From Chryseobacterium sp. MEBOG06 (GTDB lineage: Bacteria > Bacteroidota > Bacteroidia > Flavobacteriales > Weeksellaceae), in contig NZ_CP084580.1 of NCBI RefSeq assembly GCF_021869765.1, positions 1,178,001 to 1,242,000 of the forward strand: 64,000 nt of DNA, given 5' to 3'. Position numbers and translations under genes: made by a program. The notes under the pieces were generated by a model that searched no databases, was not told the origin of the DNA, and saw only the letters and a program-made list of their open reading frames with translations. Below, piece after piece: positions 6,839 through 17,653 of this stretch. The first letter of the stretch is position 1. Each line of letters opens with the position of its first letter.

Positions 6839-9800
6839 TTAATTTCGGTTTTTAACCAGGATCCACCCTGTATAAGAAACTGTTTTTTGAGTCTCCGGAT
6901 CCGCCCACTTTATTTCGTACCAGTAGGTTCCGCTACTGACAGGAGTCCCTCCGATACTGCCATCCCATTTGAAACTGCTGTTTTTATCCGAAGAATAGAT
7001 ACGCTGTCCATATCGGTTGAATATATCAAATTTCAAATCTTTCAGATAGGCAAGCTCCGAATAGTCCAAAGTATCATTGATACCGTCACTGTTGGGAGTA
7101 ATGGCATTGACAAGATTAGGCACCAATATCTGAGCTTCCACAGGGCGGCAGTTATAAAAATCTTTGACATAGAAAATATTTTTACCCCGCGGTAGATTAG
7201 TGAAAACATTGGAGTCCTGCCATATCATTTCATCTCTGGAATATTGATAAGGAGGAGTACCGCCTTCCACGATAACGGTGGCTGTACTTCCTGTGACCTC
7301 TATTTTTTTAATTTTTGGTACAGGAACCGCCATTACTTTTACAAATTGCTTGGTCTTACAGCCATTAGAAGTTAGAATAACCCAATAATCTCCAACAGAA
7401 GCAAGGATAGAAGGGGTAGTTGCTCCTGTGTTCCACTGATAAGACGTATAATCGGGGCCCGCATCTAAGGTGATATGTGCTTCAGGACATATATACTGAT
7501 CTGCCAAAAGAGGAGAAGGCTTAGGAGGAATTACATGTAATGTTATTTTAGCAAAATCAAAACATCCGCTGGCATTCATTACCATTGCATATACTGTTGT
7601 GTTCGGTGAAATGTAAGGGGCCGGAGTGGTAATCTCATTAGTTCCGTTTATTGCATCAGTAAGTGTTGGATAATACTTTTTGGTTACAGGAGTTGTCGTG
7701 GTGACAATGGCTGTTGTGAGATCGAAAGTTCCCGTATTAGGATTAGCGGGTACAAAACATCCTGCAAGAACAGCATCCATTACAACAGGTTTGGGAAAAA
7801 ACTGAAGCGTAATTTTTGCATGGGCAGTGCAGCCCTCTGCTGTTGTAACTTTTACATATACACTAGCAGGTACTGCTGAGGGGTAAGCATTGGCAGGAAT
7901 GATTTCATTTATCCCGGCATTGAGGTCCACCAAGGTAGGATAATACTTTCTGACAGCATTGGCAGGACCTCCCACATTAGCTGTAGTCAAATCAAAAATA
8001 CCCGTTCCGCTGGTTTCACAGGTTTGTACTGTGGTATCTGTTAATATCAGAGGCTGTACCGTCACATTTACCTTTACCTGTTCACAATCCGTAAAATCCG
8101 GATCATTTCCACAGAATTTATAGGTGAAAGAATCTGTTGTTGTCCCTGTATTGGCCGTATACGTTAGAATTCCGGTAGTTGGGTTTGCTGTTAAAATACC
8201 GTTGGCTGGTGGAGTAATAATCTGTACGGTACCCGGTACAGGAATCTGCGTTGAATTGGTAAAAGAAGGAGTAATTGCCGTAGGAGTTCCCGTACTGCAT
8301 ACATTTAAAGGCTTCACCGTATTGGCCAGACAGGTATATACCTTGTAAGGATAAGTGGTAAGTGGTACACAGGTGCTTTTAGTGATAGATACAGTATAAT
8401 TCCCTGCTTGTGTAGGAGTATAAGTATTGGTGTTGGCACCTGGAATAGGAGTGCCGTTGAGATTCCATTGATAATGATCAAAACCGTTTTCAACTTCTAA
8501 AACAATTCCGGGAATACATTCACCGGAAGATTTACTGATCACAGGAACAGAATTGAATCCTGCAAAATATCCTCCATAACCCAAATTTCCGCTGCCTCCA
8601 ATAATTCCTGCAGTAACAGCCTTTGTAGAGGCTACCGTAATATTTCCTGAAATATTGGGAATAGAGTAGGATACCCAATTTGCAGTTCCTGATACCGGAA
8701 AAGGGCCCTGCGCTGCTGTCGGGGCCACCCCGTTCACGGTTACTCCGGCTCCTGTTTGAGTAAGGATATTGAGCTTTACAAAAAGTGGAGGATTAAAAGT
8801 AGTATAGTAGGGCAGTTCTCCTATTTTCCCTATTTCATCAATAACAGTGGGAAGAAAACAGTTTAAAGGAGGAATATAATTGAATCCTTGCGTTGCATCA
8901 TTATCTTCAATACCGGAAAGAAGCTGGTAGACATACACATTTTTTGAAGTTTTAATGTACATATTCAGATGAGAAGGCCCGTTTACTACATAATTCATCG
9001 CAGTAACGCGGTAATATTGTCCCTCATTTAACGTGGCAACGGGTGCAGGATTGTTATTCAGTCTGATCTCAGTATTGTTTTCAGTGGCTACAATAATGGC
9101 TCCTTCAATCTCCGGAAGAAGATTACCCATTCCTTTGATAAGGATAAACTCATTTCCTAGGCGTTCCACAGGTACAGACTGGTCCATAATGATATCTTCT
9201 CCATTATAAGGAGGAGTCAGTCCAAACTGGCCGTGGTAATTCCCATTGGTTATAGATATCGGTTTGCTAGCTTCTATTTTGGCTCCGATAAATCCGTCTT
9301 TATTCCCGGGTTTATTTGCTAACCCGCCAAATACATAAGACTGTCCCTTATTCAGAGTAATTGTAATACTGGGGTGGGTAAGCCCGTTAAAATTATTATA
9401 AAACCAGGTTGTCATAGCATATCCTGAAACTTTAATCTGGGTATTGTCTTCAGTTGCCAAAATTCCACAGGTAAAGTTTTGAGTATTCTGATTATTCATC
9501 AGTGGTGCATATACCGCATAAAAGGTCTTTCCAATTCCAGCTTTTCCTTTCGATGTTAAAATTTCACCATGATTGATTTCCGAAAACCTATAAGTTGCAA
9601 AAAAAGGGACATCCCCGTGAAGATAAAGACCTCTGGTTTTTACACTCATAGCATCAGTTGCGTTCTGCCCTGTCATAAGGTTTACCGGGACATCAAATGT
9701 CTGTGGACTTCCCTTGCTGATAGTTACGGTTCCTATTACAGTATTATTATTATAAATACTAACAGGGAAAGGAGTTGTACTATCTGTAGACAGATAGAGT

Positions 9801-9925
9801 GCCTGCTTAGGAGATCCGTTGCTGGAACTGGCTACCATAGGGGCAAACCAATGATCCGTATCTCTTTGTGCCCACAAAGAAGCAGAGAAAAAAGACAGAA
9901 TAAAGAGTAGTATGATTCTTTTCAT
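6839..9925 (-). CDS. large T9SS type B surface protein with IgGFc-binding-like N-terminal region
   Basis: The 1028-residue protein has a signal peptide ending SLWAQ. From about residue 21 to 470 it resembles the IgGFc-binding domain family, with repeated ATE(D/N)NT, NKGQSY, and [10 protein letters not shown] motifs. Then follow an Ig/PKD-like segment (YQWNLNGTPIPGANT), a cadherin-like segment (PPANGILTANPTTGILTY), two SprB-like repeats (FDLTTAN..KKYYPT type) and another Ig-like unit (YQWNTGATT). The last 90 residues carry the CHU_C/gliding-associated tail (NAITPNSDGINDTLDYS, FNRYGQRIY, YWYEIKW, YTGWILVKN), a T9SS type B sorting signal. It is thus probably exported across the outer membrane. 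It is a tandem paralogue of the next gene, separated by 96 bp. The ligand is unknown. Confidence 0.88.
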   Translation of the reverse strand: MKRIILLFILSFFSASLWAQRDTDHWFAPMVASSSNGSPKQALYLSTDSTTPFPVSIYNNNTVIGTVTISKGSPQTFDVPVNLMTGQNATDAMSVKTRGLYLHGDVPFFATYRFSEINHGEILTSKGKAGIGKTFYAVYAPLMNNQNTQNFTCGILATEDNTQIKVSGYAMTTWFYNNFNGLTHPSITITLNKGQSYVFGGLANKPGNKDGFIGAKIEASKPISITNGNYHGQFGLTPPYNGEDIIMDQSVPVERLGNEFILIKGMGNLLPEIEGAIIVATENNTEIRLNNNPAPVATLNEGQYYRVTAMNYVVNGPSHLNMYIKTSKNVYVYQLLSGIEDNDATQGFNYIPPLNCFLPTVIDEIGKIGELPYYTTFNPPLFVKLNILTQTGAGVTVNGVAPTAAQGPFPVSGTANWVSYSIPNISGNITVASTKAVTAGIIGGSGNLGYGGYFAGFNSVPVISKSSGECIPGIVLEVENGFDHYQWNLNGTPIPGANTNTYTPTQAGNYTVSITKSTCVPLTTYPYKVYTCLANTVKPLNVCSTGTPTAITPSFTNSTQIPVPGTVQIITPPANGILTANPTTGILTYTANTGTTTDSFTYKFCGNDPDFTDCEQVKVNVTVQPLILTDTTVQTCETSGTGIFDLTTANVGGPANAVRKYYPTLVDLNAGINEIIPANAYPSAVPASVYVKVTTAEGCTAHAKITLQFFPKPVVMDAVLAGCFVPANPNTGTFDLTTAIVTTTTPVTKKYYPTLTDAINGTNEITTPAPYISPNTTVYAMVMNASGCFDFAKITLHVIPPKPSPLLADQYICPEAHITLDAGPDYTSYQWNTGATTPSILASVGDYWVILTSNGCKTKQFVKVMAVPVPKIKKIEVTGSTATVIVEGGTPPYQYSRDEMIWQDSNVFTNLPRGKNIFYVKDFYNCRPVEAQILVPNLVNAITPNSDGINDTLDYSELAYLKDLKFDIFNRYGQRIYSSDKNSSFKWDGSIGGTPVSSGTYWYEIKWADPETQKTVSYTGWILVKNRN

Positions 9926-10021
9926 AAATTATAAGAAAATTAGATAAGCACTTCATAACAGCTGTTTTTTACATACTGCTGCTAATGATATTGCAAATGT
10001 TAACAGTTTTATAGTCCTGGA

Positions 10022-13000
10022 TTAATTTTTAAGTAAGATCCATCCTGTATATTTTATAATGGCATCTTTCAGAGTCGGTTCTTTCCATGTGATCACATAC
10101 CAGTAAGCCCCTGTAAAAAGTTTCTTGTTGCTGAACATGCCGTCCCATGTGTAATTATTAAAATGACTGCCGGTAAAGACGTTATTTCCATATCTGTCAT
10201 AGATCATAAAAGCTAAATCTTTTTTATAGGCCAGATCTGAATAAGAAATTGTATCATTAATGTGATCTCCGTTGGGAGTGATAGCATTAACGATATTGAT
10301 AACAGTTAATTCTACCTGAATAGGCTCACAGTTGTAAGAATCTTTTACATAAAACCTGTTCTGGCCATTAGGAAGACCAGAAAATACATTAGAGCTTTGC
10401 CAGTTGATATGATCAGTAGAATACATATAAGGAGGATGTCCGCCGGTTACAGTGAGTGTTGCTTTGTTATTATCAAGATCTATTTGCCTGATAACAGGAT
10501 CAGGAGTCTTTTTTACAGACACATTCTGCCGGGTAAAACACTTATTATGTCCTAAAATAACCCAATAATTTCCAGGTCCTGCATTAGAAATAGAAGAGGT
10601 TGTAGCCCCTGTACTCCATTCGTAAGAATCATATCCAGTACCGGCATCTAATGTTGTTGTAGAATCAGAACAGATGAATTGATCCTTAAGTAATGACGAA
10701 GGATTAGGCGGGGTTACAGTAAGAGTTACAGTGGCAATAGCAAAACATCCGGCAGTATTAATTATTTTAATATAGGCCATTCCACTGGAAGAAATGTAAA
10801 TACCTGGATTAAGGATAGCATTAATTCCGGTAACGGCATCCTGCATGGCCTTATAATATTCTTTAGTGACTCCTGTTTCGCTGGTAACAATGGCCTGAGT
10901 AAGATCAAAACTACCCTTATCCGGTGTATTATCTATATAACATGATTGTAATGAAACATTCTCTACCTGAGATGAAGGGTTAAACTCGAGATTTATTTTT
11001 GCCTGAGCATAACACCCTTCCGGAGTTAATACCTTTACATATATATCTTTAGATACAGAAGAGGTATAAGTATTGGCTGGAATAATTTCATTAGTTCCGG
11101 CAGAAAGATCGGCAGAGGTTGGATAATATTTTTTTATACTTCCGGCAGGCCCACCCACGTTAGCCATGGTAAGATCAAAAAGCCCGGTACCATTATTATT
11201 ACAGGCTTTAAGGGTAGTGTTTACTGCGGTTACGGACTGTACAGCGATACCTACTTTCACCTCTTCACAGTCTGTAAATTCAGGAACGTTCCCGCAGAAC
11301 TTATACATAAAAGTATCAGCAGTGGCTCCCGGGTTTGCTGTATAAGTAAGTATTCCTGTTGATGGATTTACGGTTAGTGTACCGTTGGCAGGGGGAGTCA
11401 CAATCTGTACAGTACCCGGAACCGGAGTTTGAGAAGAGTTGGTAAAGGCCGGTGTTATTGTTAGAGGGGTACCCGCCGAACAGATAGTTAATGCTTTTGT
11501 TGTACTGGAAATGCAGGAAAATACTTTGTATACAGGCGTTGTGACGGGAGGACAGCTTCCTCCCGCTGATACTGTTACTGTATAATTTCCCGGTTGTAAA
11601 GGGATGTACGTATTGGTATTAGCCCCTGGGATCACTGATCCGTTAAAATTCCACTGATACGAAGCATAGCTATCATCTGCTTCCAGGGTTATTCCCGGAA
11701 TACAATTGCCGTTCTTTTTGGCAATAACAGGAATAGAAGAGAATCCTGCAAAGTAACCGCCGTAGCCAACAGCTTCATAACCTGCAGTAATACCTGCGGT
11801 GACAGCCTTTGTTGACTGTACTGTAATATTGCCTGTGACATTTTCTACGGCGTAGGTTTGCCAGTTTGGATTGCCTGTAACAGGATAAGGACCCTGGATA
11901 CCTGACAGAACGGTTCCGTTCACAGATACTGTTGCGCCAGACTCTGTGATGATCTGAAGCCTTACATTAGGAGTGATTGCTGTAAAATAAGGAAGAACAT
12001 TAATCATCCCGATTTCATCAATTTTCTTAGGTAAAAAGCAGTTTAAAGGAGGGATATAATTAGCCCCGCCTGTATTATAATAGGTTCCGGAACCTCCTCC
12101 TGAGATCAGCTGATATACATATATTTTTTTAGTAGAGCGGACACGCATATTATAATGACCGCTAAAATTCTGGCTGATATAACCTGTTGATTGGATACGA
12201 TAGAATTGTCCTTCATTCAATGTTGCTTTGGGAATAGTTTCGTCATTTAGATAAACCTGGGTATTATCTTCTGTTGCAACAACAATAGCTCCTTCAAGCT
12301 CATAAGAAAGAGGTGCTGTTCCTTTCATTAACACAAACTCATCACCAAGACGCTCCACAGGAACAGACTGATCCATGAATATGTCACTTCCGCCTGCACC
12401 ATTACCTATTAAAGTCTGTTGGCCGTTAAAATTACCATTAGTTACAGATACCGGTTTATTGGACACTATTTTAGCTCCGATGAAACCGGTAAGATTTCCC
12501 GCAACAGAACCCTTGCCGTCAATTGTATATGACTGTCCTTTATTTAAGGAGATCGTCATGGTGGGAGTCGTTGCGCCGGTGTTCCCATTAGAAAATTGAA
12601 CAGATGGGCTGTAACCTGACACTGTTACTGTAGTATTATCTTCTGTAGCTAAAATACCACAGCTAAAATTATAAGTAGAATCAGGCTGAGGTAAATTTAC
12701 ATGAGCAACGTAAAATTGGGTCCCTATTCCTGCTTTTCCCTTTGAGGTAAGGATCTCTCCGTGCTTATCTATTGAAAATCTGAAAGTACAGAAGAAAGGT
12801 TTTTCTCCTTTCAGATAAAGTCCTCGGTTTGTGGTCGTAAATACTTGTGACTGAGATTCTGTAATCATATAATCTTTAAGAATATCAAAAGACTGAGGAT
12901 TACCTTTACTGATCGTAACTGTTCCAATTATCGTATTGTTATTATAAATGGCAACAGTAAAAGGAGTAATAGAATCGGTTGATAGGAATAAAGCCTGTTT

Positions 13001-13162
13001 ATTGGTGTCCGCAGTAAAACCTTGCTTTATCGGGGCAAACCAATGTTCAGTATCTCTTTGCGAAAAAAGAGGGCTTGCCGCAAAAAAGATTAAAATCAAA
13101 CTGAACAAAAACCTTTTCAGTAAAACAGGTTTTGTCAAATGGTAAATATTGTTTATTGTCAT
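10022..13162 (-). CDS. large T9SS type B surface protein, paralogue of the adjacent gene
   Basis: About 1046 residues with the same layout as its neighbour: an N-terminal signal ([18 protein letters not shown]), then RDTEHWFAP and an IgGFc-binding-like region, an Ig-like unit ([15 protein letters not shown]), a cadherin-like unit, two SprB-like repeats, an Ig-like YEWSTGATT unit, and a type B sorting tail ([17 protein letters not shown] ... YTGWILLKN). I chose the ATG at 13162 because it starts a normal signal peptide; an in-frame ATG at 13252 would add 30 residues before it. The two proteins are similar throughout, so the pair arose by gene duplication. It probably sits on the cell surface as an adhesin-like protein; this is inferred. 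Confidence 0.86.
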   Translation of the reverse strand: MTINNIYHLTKPVLLKRFLFSLILIFFAASPLFSQRDTEHWFAPIKQGFTADTNKQALFLSTDSITPFTVAIYNNNTIIGTVTISKGNPQSFDILKDYMITESQSQVFTTTNRGLYLKGEKPFFCTFRFSIDKHGEILTSKGKAGIGTQFYVAHVNLPQPDSTYNFSCGILATEDNTTVTVSGYSPSVQFSNGNTGATTPTMTISLNKGQSYTIDGKGSVAGNLTGFIGAKIVSNKPVSVTNGNFNGQQTLIGNGAGGSDIFMDQSVPVERLGDEFVLMKGTAPLSYELEGAIVVATEDNTQVYLNDETIPKATLNEGQFYRIQSTGYISQNFSGHYNMRVRSTKKIYVYQLISGGGSGTYYNTGGANYIPPLNCFLPKKIDEIGMINVLPYFTAITPNVRLQIITESGATVSVNGTVLSGIQGPYPVTGNPNWQTYAVENVTGNITVQSTKAVTAGITAGYEAVGYGGYFAGFSSIPVIAKKNGNCIPGITLEADDSYASYQWNFNGSVIPGANTNTYIPLQPGNYTVTVSAGGSCPPVTTPVYKVFSCISSTTKALTICSAGTPLTITPAFTNSSQTPVPGTVQIVTPPANGTLTVNPSTGILTYTANPGATADTFMYKFCGNVPEFTDCEEVKVGIAVQSVTAVNTTLKACNNNGTGLFDLTMANVGGPAGSIKKYYPTSADLSAGTNEIIPANTYTSSVSKDIYVKVLTPEGCYAQAKINLEFNPSSQVENVSLQSCYIDNTPDKGSFDLTQAIVTSETGVTKEYYKAMQDAVTGINAILNPGIYISSSGMAYIKIINTAGCFAIATVTLTVTPPNPSSLLKDQFICSDSTTTLDAGTGYDSYEWSTGATTSSISNAGPGNYWVILGHNKCFTRQNVSVKKTPDPVIRQIDLDNNKATLTVTGGHPPYMYSTDHINWQSSNVFSGLPNGQNRFYVKDSYNCEPIQVELTVINIVNAITPNGDHINDTISYSDLAYKKDLAFMIYDRYGNNVFTGSHFNNYTWDGMFSNKKLFTGAYWYVITWKEPTLKDAIIKYTGWILLKN

Positions 13163-13343
13163 TGAATTTTCTGTTTTAGTAACACAGTATAGCTGCTGTT
13201 GTTTATTACCTGTATATTTCTTTAATATCCTGTTGAATGCAGCAGACAACAAAATTCTTAGCTTGAAAAATCAGCCTCATGATCAAACTGCCATACAAGC
13301 AGCGGCAGTATCACCGCTGCTTATTAATGGCAGAGACAGCATA

Positions 13344-15620
13344 TTATTTCTTTACTGCTTTTACAGTTTTACTGGTTCCGTTTTTAAAGAAAATCTTTAT
13401 CATATAGGTTCCCTGTAATATATTCTTTAAGGATATAGATGATGATGGAGCTTTCAATTCTGTAATCTTTCTGCCGGCAGTATCATATATTGTGACAGAG
13501 GATACTTCAGTATTTCCGGTAATATTAATTACATCCGTAAAAGGATTAGGATAAACAACCAAGTCATGTTTTGCTGTTATTTCATTTACTCCTAAGCCGG
13601 TAGTAGGTGACCAGGATAGGTCATCATAATAATAGATAAGATTGGCACCATCAGTAAGTATGGCCAGTCTTGCTGTGGCAGGAACGGTATTGGGGATATT
13701 CACTATATATTCACTGGCCCCGGTATATGAGGTGTTGGTAATATGAAGGTCTTGGATGAGTACAAATGAGTTAATATTGGCAGGATCTGTTATATATCCA
13801 ATATGCATTATCCCTGCATTGGTACTGCAATATGCCCTGAATCTCAATGAATGTGTTCCTGCATTTACGTTACTCAATTCAGGCAGAATAGCCATAGAAG
13901 AACCTGTTAAAGGTCTCTGCATAATGTGTTTTGTCCCTGAATAAGCACCTGTTCCATTAATATTTACACTTCCTGTTCCGGTAACTAATTTTCCCCAGCA
14001 TGGTGCATTAGTTATGAATCCGGTATTGTAAGAATCAAAATTTTCAACAAGAGAAGCTATGGGAGCACACAATGTCAATGCTGATGTAATATTGGTCCAT
14101 GAACTATGATCTGTATTACTGCATTTTGCTCTGACCCAAATATAATAAGTCGTTGCAGAATTAAGTCCCTGTAAAAGATAAGTATTAGCTGTTATACCAG
14201 TTATATTAGGTACTGTTGAAGCGGTAGGTGGAGTACTGTCTGTACTGTAATAGATATCATATCCCATAGCTGGAGTTGAAGCAGGAGCAGACCAGGCAGC
14301 AGTTATACTTATACTGGTGATATTAGATAAAACAACATTGCCTGGAGTAAGACAGGTTGGTTTAGGTTCCCAATATACGTTATCCAAATATACAGGGGTG
14401 GAAGGTACTCCGCCATGTCTTATTGCTAACCGTGAATTAGCAGGAACCGTGTTGGGAATAACTACTGAATACTCATAACCATCAAATACAGAATTACCAA
14501 TATTGACAGACTGGATGTTGACGAAACTGGATGCATCTGTATCATTGATTACATAGCCAATATCTAATACTCCTGCTGTTGTACCACTTACTCTGGCTTT
14601 AAATCTCAGCCAGTGTGTACCCGCATTTACATTACTGAAAGCAGGAAGAACTGCAATTACTGTATTAGCCGTACTACTGGCACTTTGGTACATTGCTTTT
14701 GAATTATTAACCCCGCTTGCGGTGTTGATAGCTTGGTAGCCTGTTCCTGAAATTATTTTATCCCAACAGTTTAGAATATAGCCTGTTCCTGTTGTGGCAG
14801 TTTCAAAGTCTTCAAACATATACGTTTGAGGATCACATTTGGTTTTAAATGTTTTTCTCAGAGACCATGCACTCTTATCAGATGTACCACATACTGATCT
14901 TACATAATAATAGTAGGTAGTAAATGAGTTCAGTCCACTAACAGGTACTGATAAAGCTGTACTGGTTCCTGTTGCAGGAGTGGAAGCATCCGGTACAATG
15001 TGGGATGATGAGTAATAATATTCATAGCCGATGCTTGGGGCAGAAGTTGGTGCTGTCCAGAAAATGGCAGCGCTGCTGTTTGTTATATTGCTGGAAGTAA
15101 GAGCCGAAGGAACAAAGCAGGTGGGATTAGCCTCAATTTTTAAACTGAAGTCTACAAAATTTCCTGAATTATTAGATCCACAGGGATTTCCCGGCGCAGC
15201 AATTGAAGAACCGGTGGCAATTCTTATTCTATAAATTCCGGGAGCCTGTGTTGGCGGTACATAAAAAATATCATCAACAATGGTATAACTGGATGGGCCT
15301 ATTGGGTCTTCGTAAAAATCATCAAAATCGCCATCATTGTTCCAGTCTATCCAGACATAAGACTTGGATCCGCTTGTACTGGGTTCCATATGCACATTGA
15401 CAGTTCCTCCGGGATAAGACGTTACTACTTTAGCTGTGTTATCCACATAAGCCTGGTAGGAATCTGCATCATAATAAAAGGCTCCCTGGTCTGAAAATAC
15501 TGCATTTTTCAGATAATTAGCCTGATTGGACGACCCTGCAGCAGGGATGCAATAAGTCTGTGCATTCAGTTTAAAAACCGAAAGGAGCAAAATCATCCAT
15601 AATAGATAGTGTTTTCTCAT
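13344..15620 (-). CDS. T9SS type A secreted protein with GEVED and fibronectin type III domains
   Basis: The 758-residue protein has a signal peptide (ending LNAQTYC). A GEVED-like domain follows (about 50-155), with VWIDWNNDGDFDD, a calcium-binding-like acidic loop, and PGIYRIRIATG. Two fibronectin type III-like repeats (about 163-260 and 425-515; VPVSGLNSFTTYYYYVRS, LLQGLNSATTYYIWVRA) each precede a jelly-roll-like segment with NVNAGTHxLRFxA and RLAI motifs. The last 75 residues form a type A sorting tail (VVYPNPFTDVINI ... GTYMIKIFFKNG). It has no catalytic domain that I recognise, so adhesion or matrix binding is most likely. It is convergent with nothing and lies 180 bp upstream of the paralogue pair on the same strand. 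Confidence 0.87.
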   Translation of the reverse strand: MRKHYLLWMILLLSVFKLNAQTYCIPAAGSSNQANYLKNAVFSDQGAFYYDADSYQAYVDNTAKVVTSYPGGTVNVHMEPSTSGSKSYVWIDWNNDGDFDDFYEDPIGPSSYTIVDDIFYVPPTQAPGIYRIRIATGSSIAAPGNPCGSNNSGNFVDFSLKIEANPTCFVPSALTSSNITNSSAAIFWTAPTSAPSIGYEYYYSSSHIVPDASTPATGTSTALSVPVSGLNSFTTYYYYVRSVCGTSDKSAWSLRKTFKTKCDPQTYMFEDFETATTGTGYILNCWDKIISGTGYQAINTASGVNNSKAMYQSASSTANTVIAVLPAFSNVNAGTHWLRFKARVSGTTAGVLDIGYVINDTDASSFVNIQSVNIGNSVFDGYEYSVVIPNTVPANSRLAIRHGGVPSTPVYLDNVYWEPKPTCLTPGNVVLSNITSISITAAWSAPASTPAMGYDIYYSTDSTPPTASTVPNITGITANTYLLQGLNSATTYYIWVRAKCSNTDHSSWTNITSALTLCAPIASLVENFDSYNTGFITNAPCWGKLVTGTGSVNINGTGAYSGTKHIMQRPLTGSSMAILPELSNVNAGTHSLRFRAYCSTNAGIMHIGYITDPANINSFVLIQDLHITNTSYTGASEYIVNIPNTVPATARLAILTDGANLIYYYDDLSWSPTTGLGVNEITAKHDLVVYPNPFTDVINITGNTEVSSVTIYDTAGRKITELKAPSSSISLKNILQGTYMIKIFFKNGTSKTVKAVKK

Positions 15621-16040
15621 TTTATTTCTATTTTAGGGTTAAGTATACTGTCCTCTATCAGCCAGACTGTTCCCGGATAATGAGTGTAGAATTAATTACT
15701 GTAGGGAATTTTATAAATTCTTTCACTTCATATACGAATACTGAACTGTATGTGAAAATCATATATTGATTTATTATAGAATTTTCTTTAGTTATTTTAT
15801 AATAATAATGCTTAATAGGTGTGATGATTTCATTAAAATTTGAGAATAAGTCTAATATTTTAAATCACTTTAAAGGTTTGAACAATATTAACGTTATATT
15901 TGCCCTTGATCAAGAAATCAGCTTGCATAATTCATTGAATTTACAAGAATTTAAAATGTAAAATACTGTAAATCAGTGTTGTTTTGAGTGCTGCTTTAAA
16001 AGGGGTGATGATAGTGATATCAAATAAAAATAGTAGGAAA
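15621..16040. other. divergent intergenic region with candidate promoters
   Basis: This AT-rich gap of about 420 bp separates the minus-strand GEVED gene from the plus-strand regulator pair. A plus-strand TATATTTG at 15895-15902 fits the -7 consensus, with TTTG at 15877-15880 at a shorter spacing than usual. No ORF, hairpin or RNA gene was seen in the rest. Confidence 0.4.
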
Positions 16041-16099
16041 ATGATCCGCATTTTAAAGGAAATACTGAAAAGTAATAGACCAATATTGTTTTTCGTACT

Positions 16100-17653
16100 A
16101 TGGTGCCGGCTTTTATACTTGGACAGGCAAATCCGGATTTCAGCATTCTGACAGATAAGGCCTTCCAAAAATTATATCAGAATCCTGAAGAATGTATCAG
16201 CTATTCACAGAGTCTCCTGATGAGTGATAAGAATATTGAGCACAAAGTTATTTTAAGGAATATTATTTCTCAGGCATATGCATTACAAGGGAACTATATA
16301 CAGTCGGTAAGTATTTCAAACCAAAAAGAAGATAATGACAAGAAAGAAGGTCTCTCAAGTTTTATTCAGTTGTTTGATGATTACAATCTGGCAGATCAGT
16401 ACCAGAATCTAGGACTGTACGGGCAGTCAAAAAAAATCATTACAGATATCTTAAAAGATCCGGAGCTGCTAAAGAGCAGGAATACAAAAGAACGGATGGT
16501 CTTTGCTAAGCTTTTTCAGCTTCAGGCAATAAATTCCGGGATTACGAGAAACTATGATATTGCTTTACTGAACCTGGATAAAAGTGATGGCTGTCTGACG
16601 GGTACCAATGACGAAAACAGGATTATTAAATGGGAAAACATTATTTTCCGTTCCTCTTTTCTGTTGCGGCAGAATAAACTGGAAGAGTCAAAAATACTTC
16701 TTGACGGGGTTATCGAAGAGATTGAAAAACATGGAAATAATGCTTTCGTTTCTGCGTTTGCATATGAAAGTTTGTCCCGGTATTTTTTTCTCAAAGAAGA
16801 CTATACTTCTGCGGTAAAAAATCTGGATAAAGGATTTTCCGAAATTGAAAAGCTCCCTTATAATGACCTGAAAATCATTTTTTATGACCTGTATTCGCGG
16901 AATTATCTGGCCCTTAATAATGATGAAAAATATTACTATTACAATAATTTGTATACTGATCTTAAAGCGAAGCTCGACTCCAATAAAAAGGAAGGTATAC
17001 AGTATGTAGTAAAACTTCTGGAAACTTATCATAAGAAAAGTATTGAGTTTGAAAGACAAAATAAACTAAGGCAGTTCAAAATAACAGTTGTTATGAGTTT
17101 AATTCTGATTGCAGCAGCTGTTGCTTATTTCTTTAACGAATCCGGAAGAAGCAAGGACCTGAAAAAACAGATCGATTTTTTCGAAAAACTTAAAAAGAAA
17201 AAAGAATCTGTATTGGCTCATGCCAACATGCCAAAAGAGAAAATAGAAAAGGAAATTAAAACACCGGACAGAGATCCGTCCAAAATTTCAAAAGAAAAAG
17301 AAGAAGAAATTCTACTGAAACTGGAAGAATGGGAACTGTCTGATAACTATTTGAATAAAAATATGTCGCTGGCCATTCTTTCCGCACAAACAGGAATAAA
17401 TACTAAGTATTTGTCAGAAGTAATCAATAATAATAAAGGAAAGAACTTCAATGGATATATCAATGAATTAAGGATTAATCATATTGCACATCTCCTCAAA
17501 ACAGATGCGGCTTATCTGAATTACAAAGTGAGCTATCTCGCAGAATACTCAGGATTTTCATCGCATGGAGCCTTTACCAATGTATTTAAATCTATTACAG
17601 GAATGTCCCCGCATACCTATATTCAGGAAATTATTAAAAATAAAAAATCATGA
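16100..17653 (+). CDS. TPR membrane protein with C-terminal AraC-type DNA-binding domain; start probably frameshifted
   Basis: The 517-residue frame has TPR-like helices (about 30-310), one TM segment near 326-345 (VVMSLILIAAAVAYFF), a Lys/Glu-rich linker and an AraC-type helix-turn-helix (about 415-512, with LSEVINNN, FNGYINELRI, GFSSHGAFTNVFKSITGMSP). The topology suggests periplasmic TPRs sensing a signal and a cytoplasmic DNA-binding domain. A signal peptide is therefore expected, but the frame begins only at MVPAFILGQANP, the tail of one. An ATG at 16041 in another frame encodes MIRILKEILKSN followed by RPILFF; one extra base in the T-run near 16089-16093 would join the two. The next gene overlaps by 4 bp (ATGA). 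Confidence 0.8.
   Translation: MVPAFILGQANPDFSILTDKAFQKLYQNPEECISYSQSLLMSDKNIEHKVILRNIISQAYALQGNYIQSVSISNQKEDNDKKEGLSSFIQLFDDYNLADQYQNLGLYGQSKKIITDILKDPELLKSRNTKERMVFAKLFQLQAINSGITRNYDIALLNLDKSDGCLTGTNDENRIIKWENIIFRSSFLLRQNKLEESKILLDGVIEEIEKHGNNAFVSAFAYESLSRYFFLKEDYTSAVKNLDKGFSEIEKLPYNDLKIIFYDLYSRNYLALNNDEKYYYYNNLYTDLKAKLDSNKKEGIQYVVKLLETYHKKSIEFERQNKLRQFKITVVMSLILIAAAVAYFFNESGRSKDLKKQIDFFEKLKKKKESVLAHANMPKEKIEKEIKTPDRDPSKISKEKEEEILLKLEEWELSDNYLNKNMSLAILSAQTGINTKYLSEVINNNKGKNFNGYINELRINHIAHLLKTDAAYLNYKVSYLAEYSGFSSHGAFTNVFKSITGMSPHTYIQEIIKNKKS

Noticed and set aside
6821..7195. Plus-strand open frame opposite the first surface-protein gene
   Set aside because: No recognisable protein features; the opposite strand has a complete T9SS tail here.
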